DNA from: Aradus depressus
Lineage: Eukaryota > Arthropoda > Insecta > Hemiptera > Aradidae
NCBI GenBank assembly: GCA_963662175.1
Contig: OY759225.1
Location: forward strand, 15,679,601 to 15,743,600
Reading direction: 5' to 3'
DNA length: 64,000 bases
This document shows, in pieces, positions 15,201-29,300 of this stretch; within the stretch, counting starts at the first letter, position 1, and each line of letters starts with the position of its first letter. The notes under the pieces were generated by a model. That model saw only the letters and a program-made list of their open reading frames with translations. It did not search any database and was not told where the DNA came from. The translations under genes and the position numbers were made by a program.

Positions 15201-18200
15201 TCAACTAGTATGATATCGCCATTTTCAAACCAATTAGTTAAACTCTCGCCGTCTCTAGTAAACTCTTCTTGGAGAATTGCCGCATCGTTGTTACGAGAAT
15301 CGGAGAAATATGGTCCCAAGATCGCTAATATGTATCCATCAGTCCCAACTAACAATGTAGGTTTCAGCAAGTGACGGTTCTTGTGCAACGAATAAGATTG
15401 TCTCAAAACGCGAAAATTCGAGCTTTTATTAATGTATGCGTAAGTAGCATCAATAATGACGATAGCTCTCGGTATATTCGGCTGTGCGTTGTATAGCTCA
15501 TTCACAAATGGTGTGACATGTCCATCAATAAAATCTTGTCTACTGATTGCAGACGTGCCTATGTTTTCAGGGACAAATCTTGACGTCAGCGATCTGCGCA
15601 CTATACTGACAGCCATGCTCACAGCTTGTCTGCTTGAGTATTTGAACAAGATTTTCAATAAATCGTCTGGTAGTCCTTGTCTCATTTTACACAGATATGC
15701 CATCAAGTCTTTTCTGCTTACATATCTTGAGCTTTGCTGCTCGGGAACCGGATCACAATACGACAAAAGTTCTTCAAATTGTTGCTTGTTTAAAGGAAAC
15801 AAATATGAAAAATCTTCTTCGGAGAGAGACTCAAACGCATTATCTAATATAGGCCTCTCTAGTGCAACATTACGTAGTTTCTCCAAAAAACTTGCAATTC
15901 CCTTCCTGGTATATTGTAAGGTCTATTAGTGAATCGCAAACCGGGTATTAACTCTGTGATCAATAATTCTTCTTGGTTTAAATGATGCGGTCAAAATCTG
16001 ACGTTCTCTGGGACATAAATATTGCCTAAAAGTAAGAAAACAAATCTAGAAATAGAAGCAAATAAACAAACAAATCAAAGCACATATATGAATAGATTTA
16101 AATACCTTGCACGAATATGTGAACTCTACAATCCAATGATATCCGAATGGCATTTTCAGCATTACAAAGAGGACAAGCACGATTATGCCGTTGATTAATA
16201 ATATTCAACCTAAGACAATTAGGATCTGCTTCCAAAATAGCTAATTCATTTGAGATCGACTGGTTGCAAGGAAGGCATACTCTTGTATTTTCTTCAATTT
16301 CCATTACTAGTAGATCGTTGTTACCGCGTCTAAATATTGCGATTTGTCTTTTATAATTATTAGAACCAATCCGAGGCATATTGCGCGCATTACCTAGACG
16401 ATTACAAACGTAGCACCGCATTTGTCCTTATTCGTTTTGGTGACTAAAAAAATCCTTAATATCAAACAAACAAACTGAATTATTATCGGTGATGTATCAA
16501 GAATTAACTTGTGTGCTGTATGAATACAAACCGACGACTAAAATTGAGTATTAACATCGGCATTAGAATCAAAACATTGCATGTTTATTTCAATTCACTC
16601 GATAAAATCATATACAATCAATTGAGGTATTCAATATTTAAAGAGTAAATAATGTTAAGCCATAACGGCAATCGTTCTTACAACAATTATTGCAATTGTC
16701 ATAAATAATTGAGTTGAATATCAGTGATGAATTTTTTCGATGGTTATTTTATTATTTTTTGTCTAAAAATCCCTTCTTTTTTTTTCGTAAAATATCATAT
16801 AGGAAGAATAAACAATATTTAAAAAAAGAAAAGAAAACAATTTGCAGAAAAATGAATTTCCTTTCGAAAAAATAGCACTTCGCAGGTTTGAGACAGTTGT
16901 GAAAACGGTTGACTTTGAATGCGTTTTTTTCCCAAAATATTCGATTCTTCAAGGTTCGAGTCTATGGAGACATTTGTTCAGGAGCTCAGTATCTATCACA
17001 GGTAACACTTTCAACCAATTTAACCGGGGGCCAATTTACATAAGAAATGTGCGGGGTACTTTACCCCACAATTGAAGAAGATTGAAGTGAGTTTTGCATA
17101 GAGTTCTCCTGTTATGAAGTGATGCCATGAGGGTTCACTGCTGGGTGTTTTTCCTCTCTCAACCCTTTCATGTCATATTTATTTTTATTATTTTATTTTA
17201 TTTCTATTATGTTTGTTTAGCATATGTCAGTCCAGCCGCTGGTTGTCCATTTTTTTGCATAGTTGTGGCTTGAGATAAATAAATACAAAAAAAAAATCTT
17301 TAGAGGAAATTGTGTAATCGATCAGAAGATCAGTGTTGAGTTTTCCTGTTTGATTCCTGTTTGTCTGTCATGATTACTCCCGATAAAATAAGTGTATCAA
17401 TACAAAATGTTATTTGTGTATCCAGAATCCCATAAGGAAGAATCCTATTGATTTTCAGCCAAATCGGCCAAAGGGGGGGGGGGGGGGGGGTTAGGGGAGT
17501 GCAAAACTCAAAATCTGGCTGAGTTATCGTTAAGGTGGCATATCCACAAAAATGTTTGCAATCCCATGTTTACATTTTGTCTTCACCAATGTTTGCAAAC
17601 ATTTGTTTATCGATCCGACTAGAAAAAATTATGAAAATGACACCGAGAAGATAATTTATTGCTACTGCCGCATTTATACTTATGTCTGCTTTAATAGAAA
17701 AATATTTAAATTAAAATAAATAGATTTTGGGTATCCCAAAGAAAAAAAAAATGGAAATTCAATGCAACTACGAGCTGACATAAGAACAAGTGATAGCAGT
17801 GGTTTATTAAAAAATGTTCGCCATATGTCACCAGAAGATTTTGAACTCGCATTCACAGTTGTCTGAAAGGTTGTATATTGCTTTAATTTTATCTTATTTT
17901 AATTTTCCCAGCTATACAAAGTCTGGAAAAAGTTTGTTATGGACAAAAATTCGATGCGAAGTTTTCAACGGAATTTCATGTTTTCTTCCATTATTCCAAA
18001 TATTAAAAAAAAAAAAAAAAAAAAAACAATTGGGACTCCTATTGAGGGGATTTCATGGGTGCTCAATTCAAAAACCTTAATAACTGCCTAGGTTTAGGGG
18101 CCTTATGAGAATTTGAATTTAAGAAAATGTTACTTAATAATTGTCAATTATTAAGGTTTTTGAGTCGAGCGTACCTCCTCTGACCTCCTCTTTTCTTCTG

Positions 18201-21200
18201 CCAATGTCGCTAACCGCTACTTCGCTAACCAGCCCAATAATTTGTAAGCTTGTAAATTTGTTTTAATGGAATTTATGTGATGCTTGACATAGTTCTGGCT
18301 TTAGTTTGTATAACTCAATTAATTCTAAACTTTTTCGTTATCCCATTTCATAAATGTTGTTGATTCAGTATTTAAAAATTAGATATCTAATAAATAATAA
18401 TAATATATAAATGTATTTAGTTTTGAGGGCGCCGGTAGCTCAGTGGTATGCATGCTTGCCTTCTGAGCTCAAGATCGTGGGTTCGAAACCCGACCGAGGC
18501 CCTTAGTTTATTTTATCTGGGAGGTAAAAAAATCTTGAGAACGCCATCCTTCGGATGGGACGTTAAGCGATGGTCCCGAGCCTGTACGATGTCAGGTACT
18601 CGTTAAAGATCCCTGCCCTAGGTGAATGAAAATTTATTTATTTAGCAAAATTTAGGACTTCCACAGCAGAGTTGGGCTCATGTCCACCAGAGTGACGAAA
18701 GAGCACTCTGGTAGTAGGCGATATGACCACGTAGTTAAAGCCAGGGCATGAGTCATAAAACCTAAACCTATAAATTTATTGAAGAAAAAATGTGAAATTA
18801 TAAACGTTTGATTGAATTAATTGTATCAACTCAACACATCAAACTTACGAAGTCCATCTCCACTGAACGCGTACAAACATTGAATTTCTTTTGATGAACC
18901 TGCAAACTTATACTTGCAAACTTTTGCGTGTGGTTCGTGTTTCCACCAAACAAGTATACAAGTTTGTAAACATTCACAAACGTTTGGCGCACTTGGTGGA
19001 TACGCACTTAGATAGAGTGAGTGGGGGTCTGAAAGGAAGGGGGGGGGGGGGGGGGGGGTATATTTGAGGGTACTGGTAGCTCAGTGGTATGCATCTTGCT
19101 TACTGAGCCTCAAGCGGGTGGTAAAAAAATCTTGGGAACGCCATCCTTCGGAATGGTCCCAAGCCTTTACGATGTCAGATACTCGTTAAAGACCCCCTAC
19201 CCTAGGTGAATGCAAAATTTAGGACTTCCATAGTAGAGTCGGGCTCATGTCCAAAGTGACGAAAGAGCGCTCTGGTAGTATAGGACCTTGTAGTTAAAGC
19301 CCGGTAAACCCATGCCTTTTAACGAGGTCATATCGCCTACTACCAAAGTGCTCTTCAGGATCATCGCTCAACGTCCCATCCGAAGGACAGCTTACTCAAC
19401 GTTTTTTATCTCAAATATGAAACCTCCTCCAAGTATATAGAGCTTAGGTTAGGTTTTATGACTCATGCCCGGGCTTTAACTACGAGGTCATATCGCCTAC
19501 TACCAGAGTGCTCCTTCGTCACTTCGGTGGACATGAGCTCGCCTCTACTGTGGGAGTCCTAAATTTTGCCTACCCTAAATTTTTATTCACCTAGGGCAGG
19601 GATCTTTAAACGAATACCTGACATCGTACAGGCTCGGGACCATCGCTTAACGTCCCATCCGAAGGACGGCGTGCTTAAGTTTATTTTACCTTCCAGATAA
19701 AATAAACCTTGGGCCTTGGTCGGGTTTCGAACCCATGTTCTTGAGCTCAGAAGGCAAGCACGCATACCACTGAGCTACCGGCGCCCTCCCAAGTATATAG
19801 ATATACACAAAATAATCTTTTCTAATCCTGTTGTGAGTTTGGAGTGTTCTAACTCAAAATTAATTCTTTTGTTTATATTTTTAATTGTTATATCATCTTA
19901 ATTTGAAAGAATTTAACGGGAACGGGTTTTACAATTTAAAAGTGCAGGGTTCTTTCTCCATAAAACTAATTTCTTCTTAATTGTCTAAATATATATTTCT
20001 ATATGTTTATATTTTTTATCTAATTTCTATGTTTACCTTGACAGGTCCAACTTTTATCTAATTTCTATGTTTACCTTGACAGGTCCAACTTTTATCTAAT
20101 TTCTATGTTTACCTTGACAGGTCCAACTTTTCTCTTATGAAGGCTGTGTCGGATAAGACTCGCGTGCCACCCGCCGAACGTATAGACAAATATGCTGAAT
20201 TTATCAAAAGAATTTCAACGAACCCCGAGGTGAGTACTTGACTAACATGGTTATTGTTGATGGTAGTTGTGACAATGGCGGCGTTGCCTGGGAAATTCAT
20301 TTGGGCACATGAAATGAAAATGAATTTTATTCTGGGACCGAGGTCCCCTAAGAATAAATACATGAATGTTTTTTACGCTTCTGATTATATTAGCATTCTG
20401 AATTTATTTTATTTATTATTATCTCTTCAATGACTGATATCTTCAAAAATCATTTTTCTTGTAGGTTAAATCCCACCTTCAAACTTGGAATATCCGTTTT
20501 GAAAATCGTCTGGAAGAGATAACGGGACGAAAATTGCCTGATGAGAAGCTACAATTTCACAAAGACGACAAAGTGGTGGAGGTTCGAGACGGAGATTGGA
20601 CGCAAGATATGCGGCAAGGACTGCGGATGTTCCACCAGGTTCCACTGAATGAGTGGATCATTATCTACCCCTTCTCAGCTGATCGTTCGATTGACATGTT
20701 CCTTCAGATGATGAAAAAAGCGGCGGATTCAATCAGCTATCCATTACCTCGACCTGAACTGTATGTAAAAAAAAAAAAAATGTTAACTTTCATATTGTCT
20801 AATTCCAAAATATTCTGATTGACTGCTATATTTTCATCCTTTTTCCCTCTGACTATTTCTAGTCTAGCATTCCGAAATACACTCGCTGTCTTTCTGTAAT
20901 GTTTTGCTTTGTCTGTTTAGCTTTAAGTTGCGTGAAGAGCGAAGCAGTGCCTATGCTGATGCGATAGATCGCAGTCTCTCGCAGCGACAGTACCAATTAG
21001 TTCTTGTCATCATCAATCATAACAAGGCTGATCTTTACACTCTGGTCAAGAAGAAGACTCTCATCGAAAGGAGTGGAGGTAACATATTTTTTTTTAATTT
21101 CCCCAGATATGTGAGGAAAGTTTTGTAACCGGTCAGAAGTTCTGAGTTTTCCACAGGAATGTTTATGTTTTTCGACCTTCTGAAAGTGAACACGATTACT

Positions 21201-23347
21201 CCTGATAGAATAGCCCAGTAAAATTTGGGGAGCAAGTAAGTTTTTTTAATGAAATCTTTTGCATCCCCTTCAGAAAGACCATATAAGAAGAATGTACAAC
21301 ATCCCAAGTTGCGCAAATAATTTTTAATTGTTGTAATCGGAGTTTAAATAATTTAGAATCAACAAATTTAAAGAATAAATGCAATATCTCCGAATGTAAT
21401 TGTCAAAATTAATGGAAAATTCTTACTCGGGGGTTTTTGTTGTCGCTGATTACGATTATGAACTCAGAATTTGGAAAATCCAAAATGGCGACCCGGGAAC
21501 TCGGAAAATTAACGTTAAGTGCCGCACTTGTAAAATATATTTTTTTTTTTCGTCAAAAAGTAAGAATCAACAGAAAATCGTTATAAATTAAAATATACGT
21601 CGGTTATATTTAAATTTATAATGATTTTCTGTGAGCGCTCTGGTAGTCGGCGATGTGAATTTGTAATTAAAGCCCGGGAATGAGTCTATAAAAAAACAAA
21701 AATATCAATATTTTCCTTTACTACATTGATATATCGCGTAGCAATGCGCATCCTTATTCTTGATTATCCTGGCAGTGACGGCTAGTTGTGTGTAAAGCGA
21801 TGTGCAGAAATCATATAGTTAGTGGTAATATACAATATTCCTGAATTTAAATAATTTATTGCTATATTTTCTATGATATTCATTCAACCTTGTGATTTTT
21901 ATTTTCAGTTGCTAGTCAGGTGGTTCTCACAAAAACGCTCAATCACAAACATCTGCTGACCATAGCAACCAAAATCGTCATACAGATGAACTGCAAACTG
22001 GGTGGTGCCCCCTGGTTGTGTAGTATACCATTTAAGGTGAGTTTTGTCCCTAATGTATATATTATCTCCATACTATACCACCTATTAATAAGTGGTATAT
22101 ATATTATTAATTTTTGGTAATACATATATACCACTTATTAATATATATTATGTCCATACTATACCACTTATTAATGTATATTATGTCCATACTATACCAC
22201 TTATTAATATATATTATGTCCATACTATACCACTTATTATTGTATATTATGTCCAAACTAAACCACTTATTTTACATGTTCAATTCATTATAATATATAT
22301 TAGACAACAGTAAAGTGAACATACTTAACACTCCCACCACTTGAATTATCTTTATATGAGGGGGCCGATAGGTCAGTGGTATGCATACTTGCTCATTGAG
22401 TTAAGGTCGCTGGTTCCAAAACTGGCTGAGGCACGCCGTCCTTCGGATGGGAGGTTAAGCGATGGTCTCGAGTCTCTCCCTGTCAGGTACTCGTTAAAGA
22501 CCCCGTACTCTAGGTGAATAAAAATTTAGTGTTGGCAAAATGTACTCCCAATATGGACTCCCATAGTAATGTAGAGTCGGGATCAGTCTACCACGGTGCC
22601 GGTAGCTCAGAGGTAGCTACTGAGCTCAAGATCGCTGGTTCGAAACCCGGCCGAGGCCCTCAAGTTTTTTATCTGGATAGTGAAAATCATTGAGTACGAT
22701 GTCCTTCGGATGGGACGTTGAGCGATGGTCCCTGTCAGGTACTCGTTAAAGACCTCTACTATTACATAATTTTCCCTATATATACTAGTAAAGGTAAAAT
22801 GGCAGCCATGGCAGAGGAGAGAGATGAGAGTGCAATGCTACTATAGAGGGTGGCAACATTGGACTGTTACCCAGACAACATGTCGCTCTCCAATTGGCCT
22901 GTCTTTCCCCTTCCACTCCCGAATGTCCTTAGGCCCGAGGGGACATGTTTCACCTGCCTCATATTATAATCGATCGATATGAAACTTTCTCGACTACTAT
23001 TCATTCATATTCTCCTAATGAATGAGGCTCTTATCAGTTACTCTTTATGTTCACCATTGCTTTCCCATTGTTCCCGTTTCTAATAGGTTTTTTTTTTTTT
23101 TCAGGAGCCGACGATGGTGATTGGTTTCGATGTTTGTCACGATGGTGGGGGTGGAATCGGAAAGAAACGCTCCTATGGTGCTATGGTTGCCTCCACTGAT
23201 CCCACCATGACCCGCTGGTATTCCATTGTGCTCGACCACGAATATGGAAGCGAATTTTTTGACTCTCTATCATTCCATGTACTCGGTAAGTCAACGTTTA
23301 CTTTTCTTCTTTCATAATAATATCTCTGTACTTTAAAAAAATAATAA

Positions 23348-23387
<40 letters not shown>

Positions 23388-26300
23388 ATATGGGGGCCAT
23401 GGTGGCCGTGCGGGCTAGAGCGTAGGGCTTTGGTCGCATGGTTTCACCATGGTTTGCGGGTTCGAATCCCGTCCGGGAGTGAGTTTTATTTCGTAGATAG
23501 AACTCCCTCCCGGGGCCATGGATGTCATAAATAATTATATACAACACATTGACATGGCTAATATGCACCGTACATAAAGCCAAAAGAAAAAAAAAAAGAA
23601 AAAAAAAAAAATAAAAAAATAATAAGAAAATATTTTATAATTCGTTGCTACGAGATACAATTTAAAAACAATACTTTAAAATATTTCCTACGGGAATTTA
23701 TTTTACATTCTTTGGAGTGTTATAATTTTAGGTCATATCGGTCCTATATCAAATCTGAGGACACAGGGATTGGAAATTTGGTAAGGAACCATTTTTCAGT
23801 TGTCGCGTGAAGCAAAAAATATGTTTCAAAACTACATTTCAGGACGGTTTTCGGCATGTATCTCTCTATATAAAATGTGTTAGGCTCCGAAGTAAAGGGG
23901 TCTCAATTATTGTCCGATTTCTGCAAAAAATCGAATCAAATCTAAGTTGGCTCATGTGACTTCTCCATTCCAAAAATCGAGTTCATAGCTAAAATCGTTT
24001 TGAGTAAAATCGCTCACAAAGTTGCAATCACATCACATATCACCTTCGGATGGGACGTTAAGCGATGGTCCCGAGCCTGTACGAATTCAGGTACTCGTTA
24101 AAGACCCCTACCCTAGATGAATAAAAATTTAAGGTAGGCAAAATTTAGGACTCCCACAGTAGAGTCGGGCTCATGTCCACCAGAGTGACGAAAGAGCGCT
24201 CTGGTAGTAGGCGATATAACCTCGTAGTTAAAGCCCGGGCATGAGTCATAAAACCTAACCTAACCTAACATATCACCGCGAGAAAAGTGAAACTCGATCT
24301 CGGATTTTCACAAAATAATAATAAGATAAATTCTTCATTACTGTAAATAAATCATCATCATTAATGAGATTTTTTTAAAATCTCGGAGGTGAATACTGAG
24401 CACGCCGTCCTTCGGATGGGACGTTAAGCGATGGTCCCGAGCCTTTGCTATGTCAGGTACTCGTTAAAGACCCTTAGTTGAAGAAATCAAGATAGGCAAC
24501 ATTTTAGGAATCCCACAGTTGAGTCGGGATCATCACCAGAGTGACGAAAGGGAGCTCTGGAAGTAGGCAATATGACTTCGTAGTTAAAGCCCGGGCATGA
24601 GTCATAATAACTAACTACACTCACGAAACCCCAATAGATACATGATAAAAGTTCACAGGTTGAGAACATTTAGTGGCATAAAAATCTACTGGTTCCTTTG
24701 CCACGTATTTACATTCTAAATTGTAATTGTAGGAATATTGAGGGTCAGTCAAAGATGGAAGAAAACACTATTCAAATGCCAACGTTTCGATATATTTTAT
24801 ATCATCATCAGGGCTATGAATAAGCAGGTTTGGGGAGAAGGCATGTACACTGGATGGAGTCTTACATTTCAATGTTTACGTTTTTTACACATGAATTGTA
24901 AAGTGAAGTTATAATTTTGTTGAATATGGGAAGGAAATACCTGATATCTTCTACATTTTAACAAGAAAAAACGTTGGTTGACGGCAGAAGCTAGTTTCTT
25001 GTAGTCTGTGGCAAGTGATTTGAGAGTAAGGAGGGCCTGAGTCGGGTCCCATAGTCCCATAGGTTCGGTGGATCTCTTGATAAAATCCCATGTTTGAATT
25101 CGGTCGATTGTGTACCTCACTTCAATGTAGATGTTGATTAGCGACTGTAGATTCTAATTGGAGGAATATTGAGGGTCAGTCAAAGATGGAAGAAAACACT
25201 AGGCAATGTAAGACTCCATCCAGTGTACGTACATGCCTTCTCCCCAACCCTGCTTATTCATAGTCCTGATGATGATATAAAATATATCGAAACGTTGGCA
25301 TTTGAATAGTGTTTTCTTCCATCTTTGACTGACCCTCAATATTCCTACAATTAGAATCTACAGTCGCTAATCAACATCTCTATTCTAAATTGTATTATCC
25401 CAGAATGTGTTGCTTTATGTTCCCATATGATTATGTAGTTGAAGCCCGGGCATAGGCCACGAGGCCGGGCATCAACAGAGAGTATGTGTCTGATAACACA
25501 TATAATACTCATCTTAACCATATTCATTGTATGTTTTGTTGCTAGCTGCTTGCCAGAGGTTCGTCAAGAACGCAGGTATTCTCCCTAAGAGGATCATTAT
25601 CTACAGAGATGGAGTGGGAGAAAGTAATGTTCCACTTCTCTTGAATCATGAAGTGAAGCAAATTGAGGTAAATTTACATCGATATCAACTATATTTGAAT
25701 TTTACAAAACAATATACTGGGAGAGGGCGACGGTAGCTCAGTGGTATGCGTGCTTGACTTCTGAACTCAAGGTCGTGGGTTCGTAACCCGACCGAGGCCC
25801 TTAGTTTATTTTATTTGGGAGGTAGAATAAACTTAAGCACGCCGTCCTTCGAATGGGACGTTAAGCGATGGTCCCGAGCCTGTACGATGTCAGGTACTCG
25901 TTAATGACCCCTACCCTAGGTGAATAAAAATTTAGGGTAGGCAAAATTTAGGAATCCCACAGTAGAGTCGGGCTCATGTCCACCAGAATGACGAAAGAGC
26001 GCTTTGGTAGTAGGCGATATGACCTCGTTGTTAAAGCCCGGGCATGAGTCCTAACCTAACCTAATATACTGGGGCGCTGACAAAAACTGAATTTAAAATA
26101 TGTAAGATGTTCATTTTGTAAACAAACTTTACTTAGAAAAGGAATGAGGAGGAAGAAAGGGAGTTTTAAGAAATTTTCTAGAAAAATATGGGTCTTTCCG
26201 TCTTGGGTACTCTTGGATCTGCGAACATTCAATTGTTATTCATTTATTAACATAATTTTTTTTTTTTTATCGCACTAATTAACAGGTGTTTGGATTTTTT

Positions 26301-29300
26301 TAGAGCGGTTAATCGGGAGCGGATAATCGAGGGTCTATTGTACTTGTATCGCTGGAGAAGTAAAAACCTAAGTGCCATCGGCGCCCTCAAGTTGTACAGA
26401 CCACCGGTTTTGTGACAATAGAACCTGTACTTCTTCATTAAGAGAAGCGATGGGAAAGAGAGTCAACATCTTATTATTTTTTAATAAATTTCTAAAAAAA
26501 ATTTAGATCAAGGGCAATTAATGAATTGTACCTGAGTTCATATCTCATGTTAATTAGGCCATTGGCCTAGGTATTATTGTTATAGACAGCCCAACTATAA
26601 TATTCATGTATAGAATAATAAAGTTTACTATAATTATAAAAAAAAAAAAAATTACGTTAAAAAACTTGAAAATGTTTATTTTTAATTAATTAATTTATTT
26701 TTTCAGGATGTACTTCGAAAGTTGTACTTAGAACAGGCTAACACAGCCTTTCTCATGGCTTATGTTGTTGTCTCAAAGCGAATTCAGACGAGAATTTTCG
26801 TCAGGGGCAATAATCCGAAGCCCGGAATTCTTGTCGACGATGTCATCACCCGACCGGAAAAGTTTGTATTTTTATATATCTACCTTATAGTAATGGTTAA
26901 CGCCCAACCTGCCCATCGCTTTTTTCAGTCATTTCTAATATAGATAGTTATAAGGCTGAAAATTTGTACTTGTACCTCATTCCAGTGAGAATATATTTCA
27001 GACATAATATTACGTTTTTGTAAAACTTACGAAAATAAAATTTCTCTGCCGCCTCACATATAATGTCTTTGATACACACTCCCGGACCAAATTAAAGGAT
27101 CACTTCAATTTTTATGGATTTGTGACATCGGAAAAGGACATGAAGATATTATTATTTGTGGCATTGATAAAGGAAATTAAAAATTAACAGAAAAAGTAAA
27201 ATTATTTATTTTTTGAAATTTGGAAAAATTAACAAAGAAAAATTTAATAAAAACATAAAATTTCGAGAGAGAAAAATGGTAACTGGTGTTCCCTCCCCTA
27301 GCTTGAATGACAGCATTTATTCTTCTGGGCATTCCCCTGATTAAATTTTGAATTACTTCTTCCAGTATGTTTTCCCAATTTTGAAGCAAGAAGTTCCGCA
27401 AATCCTCTAAATTTTGTGGCTCTAGTGTTCTGACGCGTCTTGCAAGCATGTCTGGACTTCATGCGGGCCAATCCATTGCCACAATTTGAACTTCACGAAG
27501 GTACTGTTGAACAACGTGCATCAAAAGAAATCGAGGGCCGACAAACAGGGCGAAGGGCAGGTTGAGGTTCTAGGATCTCTCTGATATACATGGCAGCCGT
27601 TAGTGAGCCATGACCAATGATCACTAACTCCGTAGAGGCGTTTAAATTTACGCTTCCCCACACCATCACAGAACCTCCGCCAAAACAGATTCGGGGTGAA
27701 AAATTACAGAGTAAACCTCTCGCCCGGCCTCCTCCACACTCGTTCACATCCATCTGGAGACCTTAGGCAGAATCTGAGAATAATACTCGCTCCCAATCAT
27801 CAGTAGTCAGACTTAGGTGTTCCTGGGTGAATCTCAATCTCTAGACACGGTGTTCTCTGGAGAGCAGAGGTCTAGTACCTGGGGGACGAGATGTCAATCG
27901 AAAGTTGGACGTTTCTGAAGGTTTCTAAGAGGTGACTCAAGTAAAGGCCGGTAGACTGCCGATCTCGAGCGCATGTAACTGTAAAAAGCAATCATCCCTC
28001 TCGACAGTTGCCATCGGACGACCTCGCCCTATTCTGCGAAAGTACCTCCCCGTCTCCTGATGTCGGCTCACCGCTCTTGACACCACAGATTGTGACCGTT
28101 AGAGCTCATTTACAATTTCCCTCTGGCTGAACCCCTCCTCACTCAGAACCACCGCCCTGATTGATTCCTCTTCACTTAACTCCCATCTTTGGGCCATAGA
28201 ACAGTTATTTACTTTCACGTATTCTCTAATAAACATATTTTTGAAATGATAGACTGGATCACTGGAGTAAAGAAAAATCCATAATGGTAAATAAACATTA
28301 TAACTGTCAGAACTGCCTGATTAAGATTTTCAACCAAATCTGTAAAATGGTTTCAGAAGAAGAGCGAAAATTTAGTTGATTAATTTCAGACTTGGAAAGT
28401 ACATTTCCGGCGATACCGATATAATTTTTTTGATACCTCATTTTATTTTTTTCAGATATGACTTTTTTTTGGTGTCTCAGTCGGTGCGACAAGGCACAGT
28501 CACCCCGACCAACTACAATGTCATTTATGACAACACAAAAATGACACCAGATCATATGCAGAGAATTACTTATAAAATGACGCACATGTACTACAACTGC
28601 AGTGTAAGTTGCACTTTCTCACATTCTGTACTATTCAGGAAATTTACAAAACATACAATATTTTCCTTAAGAAAACTAAATTATGTGGGGTTTACACTTA
28701 TTACTTGTTTCCTGCAAGAACTACATAACATATCGAAACGATATTACGGGTTATTTCTTCCCCAGATATACGGAGTACACTGGAAGTTATGTAAAAAGAG
28801 TTTTTAACGGAATTCATGTTTTCCGACACCCGAATTCCAAAAATGAAAAAAAAGACAAATTTTGTCTGTGAACACGATACCTCCCGACAGAATGAATGTA
28901 TCGACACAAAATTTTATATGTGAATCTGGAACCTTCTAAGGACGACACCTATTGATTTTCAGCCAAATCGACTTAAGAGGAGGGGTGATTTGGGGGTAGG
29001 CCTTATAGAATGAATGTATCGACACAAAATTTAGTATAAGGACTCAGGATCCCCTATGTAAGTCAGGTATTGAATATTAGTGCGGACGGTCGACTAGTTT
29101 TGGAGGGGGACGAAATGTTAATTGTTCGTTTTGGGGAAATACTTTGCTGGTGATTCACCGACCCTTTTTTTTTTTGTTTCTAATTTATACTTTTAAAAGA
29201 AAATAATGAAATTTGGGATGAATTGAGCAAAAAAGACCTTTAATGGCGTCAAAACCAATAATACTATAGGAAAGCATGGCGCCCGTTGCTTAAACGTCTT

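Noticed and set aside
14789..15929. Several + strand frames of 97-157 codons
   Set aside because: All are shadows of the antisense DDE transposase and show no conserved motifs.
20045..20120. Upstream acceptors at 20044 and 20082 as the real start of Piwi exon 9
   Set aside because: Both shift the frame and hit a stop within 20 codons, whereas the acceptor at 20120 keeps the conserved protein.
22092..22313. 73-aa frame with repeated YVHTIPLIN units
   Set aside because: It is a product of the 33-bp tandem repeat.
23173..23583. 136-aa frame with a poly-Phe run
   Set aside because: It runs antisense through a SINE, a poly(A) tract and Piwi exon 13; it is a shadow.
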